Made by a program: the position numbers and the translations under genes
Notes under the pieces: generated by a model
The model's database searches: none
Told to the model about the DNA's origin: nothing
Seen by the model: the letters and a program-made list of their open reading frames with translations, nothing else
Part shown: positions 27,660 to 37,287 of the stretch, in pieces
Layout of the letters: each line of letters starts with the position of its first letter
Numbering within the stretch: the stretch's first letter is position 1
Assembly: GCF_011605345.1 (NCBI RefSeq)
Contig: NZ_JAAOXM010000003.1
Location: 496,001-560,000, forward strand
Source: Burkholderia sp. D-99
Lineage (GTDB): Bacteria; Pseudomonadota; Gammaproteobacteria; Burkholderiales; Burkholderiaceae
Length of the DNA: 64,000 nucleotides
Direction of reading: 5' to 3'

Positions 27660-30600
27660 TTATTGGTGCGTCGTTTCGACCTGCTGCATCGGGGCCGTAT
27701 CGGCCGGCGGCAGCGCCTTGCGTTCACGCGGCACGCGGGCCTGACGCGGGAGTTGCGACGCGGCTTCCTGCGCAGCGGCGAACTTGTTGGCGTCCGTGTT
27801 CACCCAGACGAGGCCGGCTTGCTCCAGCACGACATCCAGGCTCGCCGAAGCGGGCGCGGCTGCCGGTTGCGCGGGAGCTGCTGCCGGTGCCGGTGCTGCG
27901 ACGGCCTCGACCGGCGCAGCTTCGACCGGTGCCGGCGCGACAGCCACCGGAGCGGCTTCGGTCGCCACGGTCGGTGCGGCTTGCGCGACGGTCGCGGACT
28001 GCGGTGCCTCGACAACGGCCGGGGCCGCAGCCGGGACTGCCGGCACTTCGAACGCGTCGGTCGGCGAAACCTCGACCGGAGCCGGGCCGGCTTCGGTGAC
28101 GACGGCCGGTGCAACCGGTGCCGGTTCCACTGCCTGGACGGCGACGGCCGGCTCGACCGGAGCAGCTTCGACAGGGGCCGGTGCCGGCTGGGTTTCGACA
28201 GCGGCCGGTGCAGCATGCTGCTCGACGACTGCTTCCACGACGACGGCGCTTGCCACGGCCGCGACGACTGCCGGTGCCGCCGTGTGGGCCGGTTCGACAG
28301 CAGCCGGTGCTTCCGGCGTCACGGCTTGTACGGCTGCTTCGCCGTCCGCGCCTTGCTCGGCCTGGTCGATGAGTGCACCGTCTTCGTCGCGCTCGCGACG
28401 ACCGCCGCGGCGGCCGCGGCGGCGGCGACGACGCTCTTCGCCGTCACGCGCGCCGGCTTCCGCATCGGCTGCCAGGTCGGCGCCGGGCAGGGCCTCTGCA
28501 ACGGCCTTGTCGTCTTCCGGTTCCGGATGGTTTTCACCGCGGTTGACGGTCTCGAGCGTGGCCGCATGCTGGGTCGGCTTGCGGCGCTCGCCGCGCTCGC
28601 GACGCTCGCCGCGTTCCTGGCGCTCGCCACGGCCGGTTGCCTCGACGGCTTCCGGCTGCTCGGCACGCTCGCGCGGTTCGCGGTTCTCGCGCGGTTCACG
28701 CGGCTCACGGCTTTCTCGCGGCTCGCGCGGTTCGCGGCCTTCGCGCGGGCCACGGCCCTCGCGACCTTCGCGGCCCTCACGACCTTCGCGGTTTTCGCGA
28801 CCTTCACGCGGCTCGCGACCCTCGCGCGGCTCACGGCCTTCACGCGGTTCGCGTACTTCCTTGCCTTCGCGTTCCTGGCGTTGCGGCTGGCCACGGCCTA
28901 CTACTGCCTGGTCGCGGCCGCCTTGCGCCTGCTGCGCGCCGCCACGACGGTTGCGATTGCGATCGCCGCCGCGCTCGCCGCGTTGCTCGGACTTCTCGGC
29001 GCGTTCGCCACGGGCCGGACGGGCTGCCTGCTCCTTCGTCGGTGCCGGAGCAACCGGTGCGGGCGCCGGAGCCGGCGCCACGCCGAACAGGCCCTTCAGC
29101 CAGCCGATGAAGCCACCGCTTGCCGGCGCGACAGGCACGGGCGCGGCAACGGGTTCGACCGGGCGCTGTGGTGCCGGGCTCGGGGCCGGACGCTCGGGTG
29201 TGATGCCCTTGACCGCGGCTTCCTGCTTCGGCTTCACTTCCGCCGTGCGCTTGCTGTAGCCGGTTTCCGACTCGAGTTCGCGGGCCGCTTCCTCGGCCAT
29301 CTTCCAGGACGCGCGCGGATCGTCGAGACGTGCGTCGTCGTGGCGCAGGCGCTCGAGCTTGTAGTGCGGCGTATCGAGGTGCTTGTTCGGGATCAGCACG
29401 ATGCCGACCTTGAAGCGCGACTCGATCTTGTTGATTTCCTGACGCTTTTCGTTGAGCAGGAAGGCAGTCACCTCGACCGGCACCTGGCAGTGGATCGCCG
29501 CGGTGTTTTCCTTCATTGCTTCTTCCTGAATGATCCGCAGGACCTGCAGTGCGGACGATTCGGTATCGCGGATGTGGCCGGTGCCGTTACAACGCGGGCA
29601 GGTCACGTGGCTGCCTTCCGACAGGGCCGGACGCAGGCGCTGGCGCGACAGTTCCATCAGGCCGAAACGGGAGATCTTGCCCATCTGCACGCGCGCGCGG
29701 TCATGCTTGAGCGCGTCTTTCAGGCGCTGCTCGACTTCGCGCTGGCTCTTCGCCGATTCCATGTCGATGAAATCGATCACGATCAGGCCGCCGAGGTCGC
29801 GCAGGCGGAGCTGGCGGGCGACTTCGTCGGCGGCTTCGAGGTTCGTACGGGTTGCCGTTTCCTCGATGTCCGCGCCCTTGGTCGCGCGCGCCGAGTTCAC
29901 GTCGATCGCGACGAGCGCTTCGGTGTGGTCGATCACGATCGCGCCGCCCGACGGCAGCGGCACCGTGCGCGAGTACGCGGTCTCGATCTGGTGCTCGATC
30001 TGGAAGCGGGAGAACAGCGGCACGTCGTCGTGGTAGCGCTTCACCTTCGCGACGTTGTCCGGCATCACGATATCCATGAATGCACGGGCCTGATCGTGAA
30101 TTTCGTTCGTATCGATCAGGATTTCGCCGATATCGGGCTGGAAATAGTCCCGGATCGCGCGGATCACGAGGCTCGATTCCAGGTAGATCAGCATCGGCTG
30201 GCCGGCGTTGCCGCTTTGCGACGCCGCTTCGATCGCGCGCCACAGTTGCAGCAGGTAGTTCAGGTCCCACTGCAGTTCTTCGGCGCTGCGGCCGATGCCC
30301 GCGGTACGGGCGATCATGCTCATGCCGTCCGGAATCTGCAGTTGCGCCATCGTTTCGCGCAGTTCCTGGCGCTCATCGCCTTCGATCCGGCGCGACACGC
30401 CGCCGCCGCGCGGGTTGTTCGGCATCAGCACCAGGTAGCGGCCGGCGAGCGAGATGAAGGTGGTGAGGGCGGCGCCCTTGTTGCCGCGCTCTTCTTTCTC
30501 GACCTGAACGATCAGTTCCTGGCCTTCGCGCAGGGCATCCTGGATGCGCGCGGAGCGCATGTCGATGCCTTCCTTGAAATACTGGCGGGCGACTTCCTTG

Positions 30601-30809
30601 AACGGCAGGAAGCCGTGGCGGTCTTCGCCGTAGTTGACGAAGCACGCTTCGAGCGACGGCTCGATGCGGGTGATGACACCTTTGTAGATATTGCCTTTGC
30701 GCTGTTCGCGCCCGGCTGTCTCGATGTCGATGTCGATGAGCTTCTGCCCGTCAACGATGGCGACGCGCAGCTCCTCCTGCTGCGTCGCATTGAACAGCAT
30801 GCGTTTCAT
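27660..30809 (-). CDS. rne: ribonuclease E
   Basis: The main single-strand endoribonuclease and scaffold of the RNA degradosome. The catalytic half (residues 1-520) has the S1 domain, the magnesium aspartates in [13 protein letters not shown] and [13 protein letters not shown], the zinc-link CPRC, and the small domain [13 protein letters not shown]. From about 560 the protein is disordered: a Pro/Ala segment, an Arg/Gly/Glu repeat region (GREPRE units, about 650-720) and a long Ala/Pro/Val tail ending ETTHQ. Total 1049 residues, comparable to E. coli but with an unrelated tail. TGGAG 7 bases upstream supports the start. Confidence 0.96.
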   Translation of the reverse strand: MKRMLFNATQQEELRVAIVDGQKLIDIDIETAGREQRKGNIYKGVITRIEPSLEACFVNYGEDRHGFLPFKEVARQYFKEGIDMRSARIQDALREGQELIVQVEKEERGNKGAALTTFISLAGRYLVLMPNNPRGGGVSRRIEGDERQELRETMAQLQIPDGMSMIARTAGIGRSAEELQWDLNYLLQLWRAIEAASQSGNAGQPMLIYLESSLVIRAIRDYFQPDIGEILIDTNEIHDQARAFMDIVMPDNVAKVKRYHDDVPLFSRFQIEHQIETAYSRTVPLPSGGAIVIDHTEALVAIDVNSARATKGADIEETATRTNLEAADEVARQLRLRDLGGLIVIDFIDMESAKSQREVEQRLKDALKHDRARVQMGKISRFGLMELSRQRLRPALSEGSHVTCPRCNGTGHIRDTESSALQVLRIIQEEAMKENTAAIHCQVPVEVTAFLLNEKRQEINKIESRFKVGIVLIPNKHLDTPHYKLERLRHDDARLDDPRASWKMAEEAARELESETGYSKRTAEVKPKQEAAVKGITPERPAPSPAPQRPVEPVAAPVPVAPASGGFIGWLKGLFGVAPAPAPAPVAPAPTKEQAARPARGERAEKSEQRGERGGDRNRNRRGGAQQAQGGRDQAVVGRGQPQRQEREGKEVREPREGREPREGREPREGRENREGREGREGREGRGPREGREPREPRESREPREPRENREPRERAEQPEAVEATGRGERQERGERRERGERRKPTQHAATLETVNRGENHPEPEDDKAVAEALPGADLAADAEAGARDGEERRRRRRGRRGGRRERDEDGALIDQAEQGADGEAAVQAVTPEAPAAVEPAHTAAPAVVAAVASAVVVEAVVEQHAAPAAVETQPAPAPVEAAPVEPAVAVQAVEPAPVAPAVVTEAGPAPVEVSPTDAFEVPAVPAAAPAVVEAPQSATVAQAAPTVATEAAPVAVAPAPVEAAPVEAVAAPAPAAAPAQPAAAPASASLDVVLEQAGLVWVNTDANKFAAAQEAASQLPRQARVPRERKALPPADTAPMQQVETTHQ

Positions 30810-31531
30810 GAACGACTCCAGGCGGCTCCGCTGCCGGCGCCTCGCGGTTGTCAGTCGCGAGGGCGGGAACGACGGCAGGCCGCACCTTGTTGTGTTGTCA
30901 CAAGCACGCTGGAGCGGGAACGATGGCGGGGAGAATTGCCTGAAGAGGCGCTTGGGCCCGAAAGACGGGGCCGGCGGCCGTAGGGCACCTGCGAATACGG
31001 TTTCAAAGCACGGCGTTCACACACCGCACGCTGCAAAAGCGCGCTAAGCCTGAGTCCGGGCATTGCCACGGGCGCGCGCAATGCGTCGCGCGCGCCGACG
31101 GGCGGCAGATGCTGCGGCTTGGGCCGCAGCGGGGAGTATCGAATCCAGCCCGACTTTCCCGCTTGGGGTGTACTTCCCTGGTTTGACGTCGCCAAGTCCC
31201 GCACGCTTCGCGGAACCAAATCGGGCGCAACGCCGTAATTTTCGCAACCGGCAGCCTGCGGACGCACTTCGCGCCGTCGGGCTGCCGATCAAATTCTTTT
31301 CAACCAACTTTCCGTTACCGCGGCGCCTTGCCGACCGAATCCGCCTGTGGGCGCGATCCTTGCCGACGGGCAGCGCCGTGCGTGCAACTTGCTGCATCTC
31401 TTTGATCAGGGGCGAGCAGTAGACCCCCGGCGCAAGTAAAATAACGGTTTCCGCTTGCGCCTTGCCCGACTCGGTCGGGGCCGGCCGGTCAGGCCACCCT
31501 CAACGTCAGGCTGGGCAAAATTATATTCAGT
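30810..31531. other. 722-bp divergent leader region between rne and rluC
   Basis: No gene is supported; the open frames here are chance GC-rich frames. On the rne side it contains two stable hairpins about 260-320 nt upstream of the rne ATG, which recall the long structured leader through which RNase E controls its own mRNA in E. coli. A TAAAAT at about 31436 is a weak -10 candidate for rluC. TTGAAA hexamers on the minus strand near 31001-31010 and 31297-31303 are weak rne -35 candidates. Confidence 0.5.
31071..31130 (-). promoter_or_regulatory. paired hairpins in the putative rne 5' leader
   Basis: GCTGCGGC (31111-31118) pairs perfectly with GCCGCAGC (31123-31130) around a 4-nt loop, and GGCGCGCG (31071-31078) pairs with CGCGCGCC (31089-31096). 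If transcribed they would form adjacent stem-loops in the rne leader, the position expected for an autoregulatory element. The RNase E sensor role is inferred by analogy only. Confidence 0.4.
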
Positions 31532-32536
31532 ATGAATGAGTTAGGCAAAATATCCCAGAATTCAGTCGCAAGCGGCCAGGTATCGATGATCGAGATCGAC
31601 GAAAACTCGGCCGGTCAGCGGATCGACAACTTCCTGTTGCGCGTCTGTAAAGGCGTGCCGAAAAGCCATATTTACCGGATTCTCCGCAGCGGCGAAGTGC
31701 GCGTGAACAAGGGCCGGATCGATGCGCAGTACCGCCTGGCCCTGGGCGACGTCGTCCGCGTGCCGCCCGTGCGGGCGGCGGCGGCGGACCTCGCGCGCGC
31801 CGACACGCCGATCGTGCCGCCCGCGAATTTCAACGTGCTGTACGAGGACGACGCGATGCTCGTCATCGACAAGCCGGCCGGGGTCGCCGTCCACGGTGGC
31901 AGCGGCGTCGCGTTCGGTGTGATCGAGCAGATGCGCCAGGCGCGCCCGCGCGCGAAATTCCTCGAACTCGTGCACCGGCTCGACCGCGAGACGTCCGGGA
32001 TCCTGATGCTCGCGAAGAAGCGCACGGCGCTGGTGGGCCTGCACGAGCAGATTCGCGAGAACCGCATGGACAAGCGCTACTTCGCGTGCGTCCACGGCGA
32101 ATGGCAGTCCGACTGGGGCCGCCGGCGCGCGGTGAAGGCGCCGTTGTTCAAGTATTCGACCCCGGAAGGCGAGCGCCGCGTGCGCGTGCAGGACGACGGG
32201 CAGCCGTCGCATACGGTGTTCAACCTCGTCGACCGCTGGCCCGACTACGCGCTCGTCGAAGCGGAACTCAAAACGGGTCGGACCCATCAGATCCGTGTGC
32301 ACCTCGCGCATCTCGGCCTGCCGATCGCCGGCGACGCCAAGTATGGCGATTTCGCATTGAACAAGGCGCTGGCGCGCGCGAATGCGCAGCCGTCGTTGAA
32401 ACGGATGTTCCTGCATGCGTACCGGCTGCGGCTCGCCCACCCGCTGACCGGCGAGGCACTGCAGTTCGATGCGCCGCTGCCGGACGAATGCCGGCGCTTC
32501 CTCGACCAACTCAGCGCACTGCGCGATACCGCCTGA
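31532..32536 (+). CDS. rluC: 23S rRNA pseudouridine synthase RluC
   Basis: Makes pseudouridines at 955/2504/2580-type positions in 23S rRNA. The 334 residues contain an N-terminal S4 domain (GQRIDNFLLRVCKGVPKSHI, then LRSGEVRVNKGR) and the RluA-family catalytic motif HRLDRETSGILML with its essential Asp, then the C-terminal LKTGRTHQIRVHLAHLGLPI. Divergent neighbour rne is the same as in E. coli (rne/rluC), supporting the name. No Shine-Dalgarno precedes the ATG at 31532; a second in-frame ATG at 31586 with AGG upstream is an alternative start. Confidence 0.96.
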   Translation: MNELGKISQNSVASGQVSMIEIDENSAGQRIDNFLLRVCKGVPKSHIYRILRSGEVRVNKGRIDAQYRLALGDVVRVPPVRAAAADLARADTPIVPPANFNVLYEDDAMLVIDKPAGVAVHGGSGVAFGVIEQMRQARPRAKFLELVHRLDRETSGILMLAKKRTALVGLHEQIRENRMDKRYFACVHGEWQSDWGRRRAVKAPLFKYSTPEGERRVRVQDDGQPSHTVFNLVDRWPDYALVEAELKTGRTHQIRVHLAHLGLPIAGDAKYGDFALNKALARANAQPSLKRMFLHAYRLRLAHPLTGEALQFDAPLPDECRRFLDQLSALRDTA

Positions 32537-32541
32537 ACCGC

Positions 32542-33201
32542 ATGGCTCGACAGCAATTTGACCTGATCGTCTTCGACTGGGACGGCACGCTGATGGATTC
32601 GACTGCGCACATCGCGCACAGCATCCAGGCGGCATGCCGCGATCTCGGCCTGCCCACGCCGTCCGACGAGGCGTCGCGCTACGTGATCGGCCTCGGCCTG
32701 CGCGATGCGCTGCAGATTACGGCACCGACCCTCGATCCGTCCGACTATTCGCGGCTCGCCGAGCGCTACCGCTATCACTATCTGCTCGACGACCAGCGCA
32801 TCGAGCTGTTCGCCGGCGTGCGCGAACTGCTCACCGAGCTGCGCGACACGGGTTATCTGCTCGCGGTGGCAACCGGCAAGGGCCGGGTCGGGTTGAACCG
32901 CGTGCTCGACCAGTCGAAGCTGACGAGCGTGTTCGATGCGACGCGCTGCGCGGACGAGACCTTCTCGAAACCCCATCCGGCGATGCTGCAGGAGTTGTGC
33001 CGGGAATTGGGGCAGGACCTGTCGCGCACCGTGATGATCGGTGATACGACGCATGACCTGCAGATGGCCGCGAGTGCCGGAGCGGCCGGCGTCGGCGTCG
33101 CGTACGGTGCGCACACGGCCGATGCGCTGGCTGCGCTCACGCCGCGCTTCGTCGCGCCGGACGTCGGCGCGCTGGCCGAGTGGCTGCGGGCGCACGCATG
33201 A
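32542..33201 (+). CDS. HAD-family hydrolase (phosphoglycolate phosphatase-like)
   Basis: A 219-residue phosphatase. The HAD motif I is VFDWDGTLMDS (nucleophile Asp12, general acid Asp14), with motif II in LAVATGKG, Lys in FSKPHPAM and motif IV in VMIGDTTHDLQMA. The alpha-helical cap is of the Gph/PpaX class. It starts 5 bp after rluC and its stop overlaps the Rieske gene (ATGA), so all three are cotranscribed. Substrate unknown. Confidence 0.93.
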   Translation: MARQQFDLIVFDWDGTLMDSTAHIAHSIQAACRDLGLPTPSDEASRYVIGLGLRDALQITAPTLDPSDYSRLAERYRYHYLLDDQRIELFAGVRELLTELRDTGYLLAVATGKGRVGLNRVLDQSKLTSVFDATRCADETFSKPHPAMLQELCRELGQDLSRTVMIGDTTHDLQMAASAGAAGVGVAYGAHTADALAALTPRFVAPDVGALAEWLRAHA

Positions 33202-33599
33202 GTACGGTGCCGGACGCCATGCGCGTGTGCGCATCGGATGCCCTAGCCGACGGCGGTGCCGGCGTGCGCGTCGACGCGACGCTGCGCGGCGAGCAGGCCG
33301 TCGTGTTTTTCGTGCGCTACGAGGGGCGCGCGTACGGTTACCTGAACCGCTGCGCGCATGTGCCGATGGAGCTCGACTGGGCGGAAGGGCAGTTCTTCGA
33401 ATCGTCGGGCCTCTACCTGATGTGTGCGACGCATGGCGCGATCTACGAGCCGAACACCGGCAAGTGCGTCGGCGGCCCGTGCCGTGGCGGCCGCCTGCGG
33501 CCGGTCGAGGTCGACGAGCGCGACACGGCCGACGGGCGTGCGGTATTCTGGGTGCCCGACGCCGACCTGCGTCCCGCCGTTCCCGCCACGACCGACTGA
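33198..33599 (+). CDS. Rieske [2Fe-2S] domain protein
   Basis: A 133-residue soluble Rieske-type protein. The cluster ligands are Cys52 and His54 (NRCAHVPM) and Cys76 and His79 (LMCATHGAIYEP), the C-x-H-x21-C-x2-H pattern of Rieske ferredoxins. VGGPCRGGRLRPVEV follows. There is no oxygenase domain, so it is a stand-alone electron-transfer protein of unknown partner. The start overlaps the HAD stop; 12 bp separate it from the S49 peptidase gene. Confidence 0.9.
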   Translation: MSTVPDAMRVCASDALADGGAGVRVDATLRGEQAVVFFVRYEGRAYGYLNRCAHVPMELDWAEGQFFESSGLYLMCATHGAIYEPNTGKCVGGPCRGGRLRPVEVDERDTADGRAVFWVPDADLRPAVPATTD

Positions 33600-33611
33600 C
33601 GACAACATTGC

Positions 33612-34604
33612 ATGGCCGACCAACCGAATTCCCCGGATTCCTCCTCCCGTCCCGACAGCCGTGAACCGAACTGGGAGCGTGCGGCGCTCGAGCGGATCGC
33701 GCTCGCGGCCGTCAAGGAGCAGCGTGCGGCGCGGCGCTGGAAGATCTTCTTCCGCTTCGCGTTCCTCGGCGTGTTCGTGCTGTTCGCGTTTGCGCTGATC
33801 GATTTCTCGAGCGATTCGAAGTTTTCGTCGAGCGGCCGGCATACGGCGCTCGTGACGATCGACGGCGAGATCGCGGCCGGCGTCAACGCGAACGCCGACG
33901 ACATCAACACGGCGCTCGACGCCGCGTTCGACGACGACGGCACGGCCGGCGTCGTGCTGCGGATCAACAGCCCGGGCGGCAGCCCGGTGCAGGCCGGGAT
34001 GGTCTACGACGAGATCCGGCGGCTGCGCGCGAAGCATCCGGACAAGCCACTGTACGTCGTCGTGACCGACATGTGCGCGTCGGGCGGCTATTACATCGCG
34101 TCCGCGGCCGACAAGATCTTCGTCGACAAGGCGAGCATCGTCGGGTCGATTGGCGTACTGATGGACGGGTTCGGCTTTACCGGCCTGATGGGCAAGCTCG
34201 GCGTCGAGCGGCGCCTGCATACGTCGGGCGAAAACAAGGGCTTCTACGACCCGTTCTCACCGGAGACGCCGAAGATGGACGCGCACGCGCAGGCATTGCT
34301 CGACCAGGTGCACGCGCAGTTCATCAAGGCTGTGAAGGATGGCCGCGGCAAGCGGCTTCACGAGACGCCCGACATGTTCTCGGGCCTGTTCTGGACCGGC
34401 GAGAAGAGCGTCGAGCTGGGGCTTGCCGACGGCTTCGGCACGACCGACACGGTCGCGCGCGACGTGCTGAAGGCGCCCGATCTCGTCGATTACACGGTGA
34501 AGGAAAGCCTGACGAACCGTGTCGCGCGCAAGTTCGGCGCTGCCGTCGGCGGTGCCGCGATGAAGGCGCTGACGGCCGGCGGCGCGTCGGTCAGCCTGCG
34601 CTGA
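33612..34604 (+). CDS. sppA: S49-family signal peptide peptidase (SppA, short form)
   Basis: A 330-residue membrane-anchored serine protease that degrades cleaved signal peptides and misfolded envelope fragments. It has an N-terminal cytosolic region, one transmembrane helix (FFRFAFLGVFVLFAFALIDF) and one S49 domain. The catalytic Ser157 is in CASGGYYIA and Lys209 in GENKGFYDP, 52 residues later, the Ser-Lys spacing of the short Bacillus-type SppA. It ends the rluC-HAD-Rieske-sppA operon. Confidence 0.93.
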   Translation: MADQPNSPDSSSRPDSREPNWERAALERIALAAVKEQRAARRWKIFFRFAFLGVFVLFAFALIDFSSDSKFSSSGRHTALVTIDGEIAAGVNANADDINTALDAAFDDDGTAGVVLRINSPGGSPVQAGMVYDEIRRLRAKHPDKPLYVVVTDMCASGGYYIASAADKIFVDKASIVGSIGVLMDGFGFTGLMGKLGVERRLHTSGENKGFYDPFSPETPKMDAHAQALLDQVHAQFIKAVKDGRGKRLHETPDMFSGLFWTGEKSVELGLADGFGTTDTVARDVLKAPDLVDYTVKESLTNRVARKFGAAVGGAAMKALTAGGASVSLR

Positions 34605-34663
34605 CAGGCTGGCGGCGGGCCGCGATGGCCCGCCTTTCAGTTGGCTGATCGCCGATCGTGGCT

Positions 34664-35386
34664 TCAGTTCGCGAGCAGCAGGAAGATCGCCGGGCGCTTG
34701 TGCAAATTCGGCGCAGGCGCCTTTTTCCAGTCGGTCACGGTGCGGCTCGCGATCGTCTCGGTCGCGAGGGTCAGGTCGGCCGCGACGCAAATCTGCGTCG
34801 ACGGCGCGCAGGTCGCGACCAGCGTGTCGAGCATCGCTTGATTCCGGTACGGCGTTTCGATGAAGATCTGCGTCTGGCGCGCCTTGCGTGACAGTTGCTC
34901 AAGTTCGCGCAAGCGCTTCGCACGCGCGGCCGCATCGACCGGCAGGTAGCCGTTGAACGCGAAGCTCTGGCCGTTCAGGCCCGACGCCATCAGCGCGAGC
35001 AGGATCGAACTCGGCCCGACGAGCGGCACGACCTTCACGCCGCGCTCGTGCGCGCGGCGCACCAGCAGCGCGCCGGGATCGGCGACGGCCGGGCAGCCGG
35101 CCTCCGACACGAGGCCGGCGTCCGCGCCGGCCAGTATGGGCGCGAGCAGCCGGTCGATGGCGCCGGCCGGCGTATTGACGTTCAGTTCGCTGATCTCGAT
35201 TTCCTGGATCGGGCGCGTCGTGCCGATCTTCTTCAGAAACGCGCGCGTCGTTTTCGCGTTCTCGCCGATGTAATAGCCGAGCGTGCCGGCGCGCGCCTGG
35301 ACGGCTGCGGGCAGCACGGCGGCGAGCATCGATTCGTCGCCTTCGCCGAGCGTGTTCGGGACGAGGTAAAGCGTGCCGGCGGTCAT
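34664..35386 (-). CDS. SAM-dependent methyltransferase of the RsmI/tetrapyrrole-methylase family
   Basis: A 240-residue protein of the RsmI-like class: [14 protein letters not shown] (N-terminal motif), [34 protein letters not shown] and [15 protein letters not shown]. RsmI itself 2'-O-methylates 16S rRNA C1402 and is about 280 residues; this one lacks the C-terminal helical domain, so it is a shorter paralogue whose RNA target is unknown. The start at 35386 overlaps the maf stop (ATGA). Confidence 0.88.
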   Translation of the reverse strand: MTAGTLYLVPNTLGEGDESMLAAVLPAAVQARAGTLGYYIGENAKTTRAFLKKIGTTRPIQEIEISELNVNTPAGAIDRLLAPILAGADAGLVSEAGCPAVADPGALLVRRAHERGVKVVPLVGPSSILLALMASGLNGQSFAFNGYLPVDAAARAKRLRELEQLSRKARQTQIFIETPYRNQAMLDTLVATCAPSTQICVAADLTLATETIASRTVTDWKKAPAPNLHKRPAIFLLLAN

Positions 35387-36015
35387 GCGCGGTCTCCACG
35401 GGTAGTTGCAAACAGCGGGTATTCGGCGGCGCGCAGCATCCGCGTGAGCGCGATCAGCGGCAGGCCGACGAGCGCGGTCGGGTCGTCGGAGTCGATCGCG
35501 TCGAGCAGCGCGATGCCGAGCCCTTCGGATTTCGCGCTGCCGGCGACGTCGTACGGCGTTTCCGCGCGCAGGTATGCGTCGAGTTCGGCCTCGGGCAGCG
35601 AGCGGAAGCGCACGTGCGTGACGATGTCCTCGACCTGTGCTTCGCCCGTCCGGCTGTCGTACAGGCAAAGCGCACTGTGGAATTCGACGGCACGGCCCTG
35701 CATCGACACGAGTTGCGCGAGTGCGCGCTCGTGCGTGCCGGGCTTGCCGATCTGGTGCCCGTCGAAGGTCGCGACCTGGTCCGACCCGATCACGAGCACG
35801 CCGTCCGGCGCGTCGATCGTCGCGGCGACGGCGCGTGCTTTCGCGCCGGCGAGGCGCAGCGCGGTCGCGGCCGGCGTTTCGCCGTCGAGCGGGGTTTCGT
35901 CGAGGTCGGGCGACACGACGTCGAATGGCACGCCGAGGCGCTCGAGGAGCGCGCGGCGGTAGCGGGAACTGGAGGCGAGAATCAGCCGCGGCGGGCGGCA
36001 AACGGTATCCGGCAT
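35383..36015 (-). CDS. Maf-like nucleoside triphosphate pyrophosphatase (YceF type)
   Basis: A 210-residue hydrolase of non-canonical nucleotides, in the group of E. coli YceF (7-methyl-GTP pyrophosphatase). It has the Maf loop [39 protein letters not shown] (cut at the conserved basic end), GSDQV (catalytic Asp) and [16 protein letters not shown]. It lies divergently beside yceD-rpmF, the same neighbours as E. coli yceF, which supports that subfamily. The start at 36015 gives the standard short N-terminus. Confidence 0.92.
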   Translation of the reverse strand: MPDTVCRPPRLILASSSRYRRALLERLGVPFDVVSPDLDETPLDGETPAATALRLAGAKARAVAATIDAPDGVLVIGSDQVATFDGHQIGKPGTHERALAQLVSMQGRAVEFHSALCLYDSRTGEAQVEDIVTHVRFRSLPEAELDAYLRAETPYDVAGSAKSEGLGIALLDAIDSDDPTALVGLPLIALTRMLRAAEYPLFATTRGDRA

Positions 36016-36078
36016 GGTCGGTTGGATCGGTGAGTCGTCAGGTGTGGCGCGGCGTTGCGCGGACGCAAGCTTAAGTGA

Positions 36079-36107
36079 TTGACCGCAAAAGGTAAAACAG
36101 GTATGCT
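36079..36107 (+). promoter_or_regulatory. sigma70 promoter for the yceD-rpmF-plsX-fab operon
   Basis: TTGACC (36079-36084), a 17-bp spacer and TATGCT (36102-36107). Transcription from here would give a leader of about 130 nt before yceD. Confidence 0.65.
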
Positions 36108-36245
36108 TTCCCGCTTTTCGTCGGCAGGCTTCCGTTGTGGTGGCGCCTGCCGGGTCTTCGGAAGTAAAGTACGTCATCCATGGATGAGCCGTACGCGAGC
36201 GGTACCAAGCCGGATTCGCAAGTCAGCCTGTAGGCAGGAGCGCAC

Positions 36246-36881
36246 ATGAACACTTCTTCTGGCAAACCTGCTGCGGCGCTTGATCCGCGCGCGGTCGACC
36301 TGTTCGAGTTCGCCCGCAGCGGGCGGCAGGCAGCTGGAGCGGTGCACCTCTCGCAACTGCCGCGCATGTTAAACGAAGTGCCGGCGGACGCGCCAGATCG
36401 CGACACGGTCTTCACTTGGCAGGCGGAAGGGTTCACGCAGAAGGAATTGCAGGACGACGGCGCCGATGGGCAGCAGCCGTATCTGCGCCTCGCGGTGCAT
36501 GGCCATGCATGGCTCACGTGCCAGCGCTGCGTGACCCCGTACGACCAGACGTTCGACGTCGACATGACGTACCGTGTCGTCGCGACCGAAGAAGAAGCTG
36601 AAGAATTTCCGCTCGACGACGATGAAGCCGATGTGATCGTGGGCTCACGCCAGTTCGATCTCGTCGACTTGATCGAAGAGGAATTGCTGCTTTCGTTGCC
36701 GCTCGTGCCCAGGCACGAGGTTTGCCCGGCAGTCCACGAAAGCCTCGTGTCGGGTGCGAGCGGTCCCGCGGAAGAGACGGACGAGGAGTCCGACGAAGCC
36801 GGGGACGAAGGCAAACGGCCGAATCCGTTCGCAGCGCTGGAAGCGTTGAAGAAGGGCGGTGACGGCACCAAGAAACACTAA
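36246..36881 (+). CDS. yceD: YceD-family (DUF177) 23S rRNA accumulation protein
   Basis: A 211-residue acidic protein of the YceD/DUF177 family, which in E. coli supports 23S rRNA accumulation. Conserved parts are HAWLTCQRCVTPYD with the CxxC pair (Cys92, Cys95), FDLVDLIEEELLLSLPLVPRHE and the terminal NPFAALEALKKG. CAGGAG upstream fixes the ATG at 36246. It precedes rpmF, as in most proteobacteria. Confidence 0.93.
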   Translation: MNTSSGKPAAALDPRAVDLFEFARSGRQAAGAVHLSQLPRMLNEVPADAPDRDTVFTWQAEGFTQKELQDDGADGQQPYLRLAVHGHAWLTCQRCVTPYDQTFDVDMTYRVVATEEEAEEFPLDDDEADVIVGSRQFDLVDLIEEELLLSLPLVPRHEVCPAVHESLVSGASGPAEETDEESDEAGDEGKRPNPFAALEALKKGGDGTKKH

Positions 36882-36979
36882 GCAGTTGTGGCGCGGGAAG
36901 GCGTAAGGGCTTTGGGCCAGGGTAGTTAAGCGCCGGATCGGGCTGTGTTAGAATCCGGAAAATTATTTAGGAGTTAGTC

Positions 36980-37159
36980 ATGGCAGTCCAGCAAAACAAG
37001 AAGTCGCCGTCGAAGCGCGGCATGCATCGTTCGCACGATTTCCTGACGGCATCGCCGCTGGCAGTCGAACCGAGCACGGGTGAAGTGCATCTGCGTCACC
37101 ACGTCAGCCCGAACGGCTACTATCGCGGCAAGAAAGTCGTCAAGACGAAGAACGACTAA
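36980..37159 (+). CDS. rpmF: 50S ribosomal protein L32
   Basis: A 59-residue basic ribosomal protein: [20 protein letters not shown], then [20 protein letters not shown] and a Lys-rich end. The usual zinc-binding cysteines are absent, as in the L32 forms of many Gram-negatives. AGGAG 7 bases upstream. TTAAGC-17 nt-TAGAAT (36926-36954) could be its own promoter. A terminator sits between it and plsX. Confidence 0.96.
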   Translation: MAVQQNKKSPSKRGMHRSHDFLTASPLAVEPSTGEVHLRHHVSPNGYYRGKKVVKTKND

Positions 37160-37233
37160 GCGTCAAGTCACGCGTTGCGCGCTACGTTTGTCGTTCGCGT
37201 GACAACTGGTCGCTTGACACTTTCCTGGCGCAA

Positions 37234-37265
37234 CAAAAAGGCGGCATTCAACTGCCGCTTTTTTG
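37234..37265 (+). terminator. terminator between rpmF and plsX
   Basis: AAAAAGGCGGCA and TGCCGCTTTTTT form a short stem with a T6 run, 75 bp after rpmF and 23 bp before plsX. It probably works partially, allowing high rpmF expression with read-through to plsX. Confidence 0.7.
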
Positions 37266-37287
37266 TGCCTGAAATTCGTCGCATTCC

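Noticed and set aside
28640..28880. CRISPR-like repeat array in the rne tail
   Set aside because: The repeats are codon-phased (GREPRE units), lack spacers and lie within the coding frame.
26493..30983. A 1496-codon open frame antisense to moaA and rne
   Set aside because: It mirrors the codon bias of rne and moaA in a GC-rich genome, has no start signal or domain, and the sense genes are unmistakable.
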